A stretch of 14,942 bases of DNA from positions 1-14,942 of the forward strand of contig DASWHK010000216.1 of assembly GCA_036398215.1 (NCBI GenBank), in the 5' to 3' direction. This DNA comes from DASWHK01 sp036398215 (GTDB lineage Bacteria; Acidobacteriota; UBA890). Position 1 is the first letter of the stretch. Each line of letters starts with the position of its first letter. The position numbers and the translations under genes were made by a program. The notes under the pieces were generated by a model, which did not search any database, was not told the origin of the DNA, and was given only the letters and a program-made list of their open reading frames with translations. Positions 11,994 through 14,942 of this stretch are shown here, in pieces.

Positions 11994-13126
11994 CGGCCGC
12001 CCTTCTCCCGGATCTGCTCGTCGGTGCGCGCCAGCGCCACCAGCAGCCCTTCGAGCTCGGCCATGTAGAGCTCGGCGGACATCGAGGCCTTCAGCAGCTT
12101 GAGCTGCTCGATCTGCTCGCGCAGCCGCCGCTGCTCGTCGTACAGGGCGCGCAGCCCCGGATCGTTCGCGCCGCCGCCGGCTGCGGTCACCGCCGCCGCG
12201 GGGTCGTCGAGGAACAGCGCCCGGGCGACCGCGCCGTCGGCCTCGCCGGGCGCCGGCTCGTGGCTGCCCTCGCCGTCGCCGTTGTCGTCGAGCTGGGCGG
12301 TCTCGGTGAGCATGCGGCCCTCGTCCTCGTAGAAGCGCGCCACCTCGCGGCGGGCGTAGGCGTAGGCCTCGAACAGCGACACCCGCCCGTCCTTGTCGAG
12401 GTCGGCGACGTCGGCGGCGAAGGCCTCGACGAAGAAGCGCGGGAAAACGGTCTGATTGCTCTGCCGGGCGTCGCGGGTGGCGGTGACCACCACCCGGTTC
12501 GGCCCCGAGAGGACGCCGACGAAGTCGCCGCTGGCGCTGCTGGTGTTGACGAAGGCCACCCGCTGGCTGACGAAGCGGTCGAGGAGCGCGTCGTACTCGA
12601 GGGCGGTGAGGTCGGGCCCGGGGATGTTGAACCGGGATTGCTCGCCCTCGCCGCTGCCGTGGCCGATCAAAACGACGATCAGGCGATCGTCGGGCGCCGC
12701 CGCGGCGGCCAGGCGGGCCAACGTCTGCTCGATGTCCTCGCGGCTGGACTTGGCGTCGATGCGCTCGGGATCGATCTCCGGCCGCTCGCCCAGATAGACG
12801 ATGTTCTCGCGAGCCAGGCCCAGGTTGGCGGTCGCCGAGTCGATCAGCTGCAGCGCCCAGCGGTGAAAGACCTCACGGTAGATCTCGTCGCCGGCAGCAC
12901 CGACGATGACGACCAGGTGGCCGCGGGAGGCCTGGGCGGCGGGGTGGGCGACGGCCGGCTCGGACGCCGCCACGAACCGGGGCGCGCCCAGCAGGCAGGC
13001 GGCAGCGGCGACGGCAGCGAGCAACAGGTGCGCCAAGGCCCGCGAAGAAGCGAGCGCGCCGGCGGCCCGGGCCGCAGACGAGCGCCGGGGCGCGCGGGCC
13101 GACGGCGGCCGGCGGCGGGCGATCAT
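11990..13126 (-). CDS. Exported caspase/C13-like protein with EF-hand loop, catalytic Cys replaced by Ser
   Basis: With the start at 13126 the protein has 378 residues. This ATG overlaps the upstream stop as ATGA and follows a GGGG; an ATG 30 nt further upstream at 13156 is possible but lies inside the previous gene. An Arg-rich leader and a hydrophobic core (about 31-47) end near VAASE, a likely signal peptide. The peptidase-like domain starts at about 70 (HLVVIVGAAGD). The caspase-clan His motif is intact: VVLIGHGSG with H156. Where C13/C14 enzymes carry the Cys (as in ACESGS or DSCHSG), this protein reads NTSSASGDF, with Ser196/Ser197. Residues 242-253 form a textbook EF-hand loop (D-x-D-x-D-G-x-V-S-x-x-E), and LDDNGDG further on resembles another calcium loop. 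A coiled coil rich in Leu, Arg and Glu closes the protein. It may be a pseudo-enzyme or calcium-responsive binder; I cannot tell which. Confidence 0.85.
   Translation of the reverse strand: MIARRRPPSARAPRRSSAARAAGALASSRALAHLLLAAVAAAACLLGAPRFVAASEPAVAHPAAQASRGHLVVIVGAAGDEIYREVFHRWALQLIDSATANLGLARENIVYLGERPEIDPERIDAKSSREDIEQTLARLAAAAAPDDRLIVVLIGHGSGEGEQSRFNIPGPDLTALEYDALLDRFVSQRVAFVNTSSASGDFVGVLSGPNRVVVTATRDARQSNQTVFPRFFVEAFAADVADLDKDGRVSLFEAYAYARREVARFYEDEGRMLTETAQLDDNGDGEGSHEPAPGEADGAVARALFLDDPAAAVTAAGGGANDPGLRALYDEQRRLREQIEQLKLLKASMSAELYMAELEGLLVALARTDEQIREKGGR
12368..12403 (-). other. EF-hand calcium-binding loop codons
   Basis: These 12 codons encode DLDKDGRVSLFE, residues 242-253 of the C13-like protein. 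Positions 1, 3, 5, 6, 8, 9 and 12 match the canonical EF-hand loop (Asp, Asp, Asp, Gly, hydrophobic, Ser, Glu). A single loop beside a peptidase-like fold suggests structural or regulatory calcium binding outside the cytoplasm. Confidence 0.75.
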
Positions 13127-14942
13127 GCCAGCCCCTTGAGCTTGCGGTAGCCCCACTCGCTGCCGATCAGCGTGATCAGCAACAGGAAGCCCAGCGGCAG
13201 GTCCCAGAGGTCTCTGACCTCCAGCATCGTGGTGCCCCCCTCGGAAACCCGCAGGTCGCCGACCAGCGACCCGGCGTTCTGCGGCGTGTACCAGCGGCCG
13301 CCGGTCTCCTCGGCGATGCGCTCCAGCAGCGAGGTGCGGCGCTCGGCGGCGAAGGCCTCGGTCGACAGCTCGGCGACGTCGACGAAGCCGAGGTCCTCGC
13401 CGATCGGCTCGCCGCCGCGGGTCGCCAGCACGTGGACCTCGTGAAAGCCGATCTCGTCGGGCACGAAGGTGGTCTTGTACTCGCCGTCGGCCTCGATCGT
13501 CCAGTCGAGCTGCAGCTGGCGGTTGACGCCGGCCGGCGAGGTGATGGTGGCGACGACAGCGGCGTTGTTGACCTCGATGAAGTTGTCGTCGAGGACCGTG
13601 GCGGTGAGGGTGACGGGTGTCCCGGGGGCGAAGCGGTCGACGACCGTCCCCACCGAGACCTGTCCGGGGACGTCATTGACCAGCCAGCGCAGCAGCTGCT
13701 GCCAGAAAGTCTCGTGGGTCATGTCGTCGACCGGCAGCTCGTAGGCCATCTGCCAGACCCAGGGGTTGACCGGCGAGAAGACCAGCGCCTTGCCGCGCCC
13801 GAAGCGCTGGAAGGCGAGCACCACCTGCTGCTGGTCGCCGTCGATCGACGTGCCCTCCAGGACCGAGACGGCGCCGGGCTTGGCCCCGCCGATACGGTTG
13901 ACGACGCCCAGGGGCGGCAGCGTTCCCCAGTGGCGCAGGCTCATGTCGACGGTATCGGCCATCTGGGTGACCGGGTGGGTGCGGCCGAAGAGCGTCGGCG
14001 CGATCGTGAAATCGGCGTAGGAGAAGCTCTCCGGGCTGGCGAAGGGAGGCTCGAGGACGACCGGCAGCACCTCGGCCACCGGGGTGTCCGCCCAGCCGCC
14101 TTCGCCCAAGGCGTTGCGGCCGCCGACCATCAGGAGGCCGCCGCCCCGCTGGCTGACGAAGTCGTGGATCATCTGCCGCTGGTCGGGGGTGAAGAACGCC
14201 GCCTCGAAGCTGCCGACGATCAGCCCCTTGTACTGGAAGAGCTCCTCGCGGGTGGTCGGGAAGCCGCCGGCCAGCTCCTCCTCGCTCTCGAAGCCCATCC
14301 GGTTGAACTTGTTCTCGGCCATGCGCATGAAGACGCCGAGCTGCAGGTTGCGGTCGTCGTCGATGGCGTGGGTGCGGAGAAAGCCGATCCGGTAGGTGGG
14401 CTCCCCTTCGATATAAAGGACCTTGTCGCGGCGGTCCTGGACCACGATCAGGACCTCCTGCTGGTTGTTCTCGCGCACCATCTCGCCCTCGGCGACGGCG
14501 ACCCGGAAGCTGTAACGATGCGGCCCCGGCTCGCTGGCGGTGAAGTAGGCCTTGACCACGGTCGAATCGCCCTGTCGCGGCAGGTCGACCTCGGTCGTGC
14601 CGACGACACCCTCGGGCCCCTCGACCAGCAGCAGGACCTGGGAACCGCCGAAGCCCTTGTGCTCGATGACCACGTCGGCGGCGACCCGCGAGCCGGCGAG
14701 AACCCGGCGCGGCGCCTCGACGCGCGCCACCTCGAGGTCGCGGTCGAAGCGCTCGACGCCGACCCCGATCGGAAACACCGGGACCGAGGCGGCGCGCAGC
14801 GCCTGCAGCGAGGCCGAGATGCCCTCGATCGAGTTGTCGGCGCCGTCGGTGACCACGATGAGGCCGGAGAGCGGCACCGCGGCGAGCTCTGCCTGGGCGA
14901 ACTCGAGCGCCGGCCCGATATGCGACTGGCCGCCGGCGAAGG
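13123..14942 (-). CDS. Membrane VWA / glutamine-amidotransferase-like protein (5' end outside window)
   Basis: The frame is open to the window edge, giving 605 residues of a longer protein. The first visible residues are the second half of a VWA domain: GGQSHIGPAL (position of the MIDAS Thr, here Ser) and LIVVTDGADNS (MIDAS Asp). A GTG at 14877 lies inside this domain and cannot be the true start. Beta-sandwich segments follow, then an amidotransferase-like domain (PF07090 type): KVLYIEGEPTYRIGFLR, KGLIVGSFEAAFFTPDQ, GGGLLMVGGRNALGEGGW and FGRGKALVFSPVNPW. I see no Cys nucleophile. Another Ig-like segment leads to a C-terminal helix (LPLGFLLLITLIG) and a short basic tail, so most of the protein is probably periplasmic. 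It overlaps the C13-like gene by ATGA. It has the same domain order as the BatA-like gene at 5772-3655, so the operon encodes two related VWA-amidotransferase-like proteins. Function is inferred only from that context. Confidence 0.9.
   Translation of the reverse strand, partial: FAGGQSHIGPALEFAQAELAAVPLSGLIVVTDGADNSIEGISASLQALRAASVPVFPIGVGVERFDRDLEVARVEAPRRVLAGSRVAADVVIEHKGFGGSQVLLLVEGPEGVVGTTEVDLPRQGDSTVVKAYFTASEPGPHRYSFRVAVAEGEMVRENNQQEVLIVVQDRRDKVLYIEGEPTYRIGFLRTHAIDDDRNLQLGVFMRMAENKFNRMGFESEEELAGGFPTTREELFQYKGLIVGSFEAAFFTPDQRQMIHDFVSQRGGGLLMVGGRNALGEGGWADTPVAEVLPVVLEPPFASPESFSYADFTIAPTLFGRTHPVTQMADTVDMSLRHWGTLPPLGVVNRIGGAKPGAVSVLEGTSIDGDQQQVVLAFQRFGRGKALVFSPVNPWVWQMAYELPVDDMTHETFWQQLLRWLVNDVPGQVSVGTVVDRFAPGTPVTLTATVLDDNFIEVNNAAVVATITSPAGVNRQLQLDWTIEADGEYKTTFVPDEIGFHEVHVLATRGGEPIGEDLGFVDVAELSTEAFAAERRTSLLERIAEETGGRWYTPQNAGSLVGDLRVSEGGTTMLEVRDLWDLPLGFLLLITLIGSEWGYRKLKGLA

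Noticed and set aside
12990..13000. Lipoprotein Cys in the C13-like leader (Cys44)
   Set aside because: The residues before it are AAA without a Leu at the usual place, and Leu-Leu-Gly follows it, so it lies within the hydrophobic core rather than at its end.
13096..13126. Tat signal in the C13-like leader (RRR near the N-terminus)
   Set aside because: The consensus after the twin arginines is missing and many Arg residues are scattered over 30 positions.
13127..13156. Upstream ATG at 13156 as start of the C13-like protein
   Set aside because: It would add ten non-conserved-looking residues inside the previous gene. The ATG at 13126 gives the same ATGA overlap seen at the next two junctions and has a GGGG upstream.

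Overview
The window is GC-rich (mostly G or C at third codon positions) and reads as one block of eight genes, all on the minus strand, with almost no non-coding DNA. It has no tRNA, rRNA, CRISPR array, transposase or phage gene. Composition and gene content (MoxR, DUF58, BatA-type VWA, DUF4159, DUF4175-like, TPR-peptidase) fit a high-GC Gram-negative bacterium with a complex envelope. Acidobacteriota or Planctomycetota are my best guesses, but no marker gene is present to settle it.

In transcription order (high to low coordinates) the genes are: (1) the 3' part of a membrane VWA / glutamine-amidotransferase-like protein, 14942-13123, whose start lies outside the window; (2) an exported caspase/C13-like protein with an EF-hand loop, 13126-11990; (3) an exported TPR protein with an embedded HEXXH metallopeptidase domain, 11993-9108; (4) an exported DUF4159 protein, 9111-8029; (5) a MoxR AAA+ ATPase, 7971-6811; (6) a DUF58 protein, 6689-5772; (7) a BatA-like membrane VWA protein, 5772-3655; (8) a very large membrane-anchored DUF4175-like coiled-coil protein, 3609 to beyond base 1. 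Genes 1-4 are chained by three identical 4-nt ATGA stop/start overlaps. Genes 6 and 7 share one base (TGATG). Gaps occur only before gene 5 (57 nt), gene 6 (121 nt) and gene 8 (45 nt). The 121-nt gap holds a GC-rich inverted repeat and a purine-rich array with four-base periodicity that runs up to the DUF58 start.

The likely biology is a MoxR-VWA envelope system. MoxR ATPases act as chaperone-like remodelers of metal-binding VWA proteins. Here a cytoplasmic ATPase and a soluble VWA partner (DUF58) are encoded with two membrane VWA proteins whose amidotransferase-like domains seem to lack a nucleophile, plus a large periplasmic coiled-coil protein. The upstream half adds what looks like a peptidase pair: an HEXXH metallopeptidase with its zinc ligands intact, and a C13/caspase-like protein that keeps the catalytic His motif but has Ser where Cys is expected. 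I infer a role in envelope protein quality control, assembly or sensing. No substrate can be read from the sequence.

Local oddities are a 60-bp tandem duplication in the DUF4159 gene, Gly runs and a Gly-Gln repeat in the DUF4175-like gene, unusually long Arg/Ala-rich leaders on three consecutive exported proteins, and long plus-strand open frames that are GC-driven shadows.
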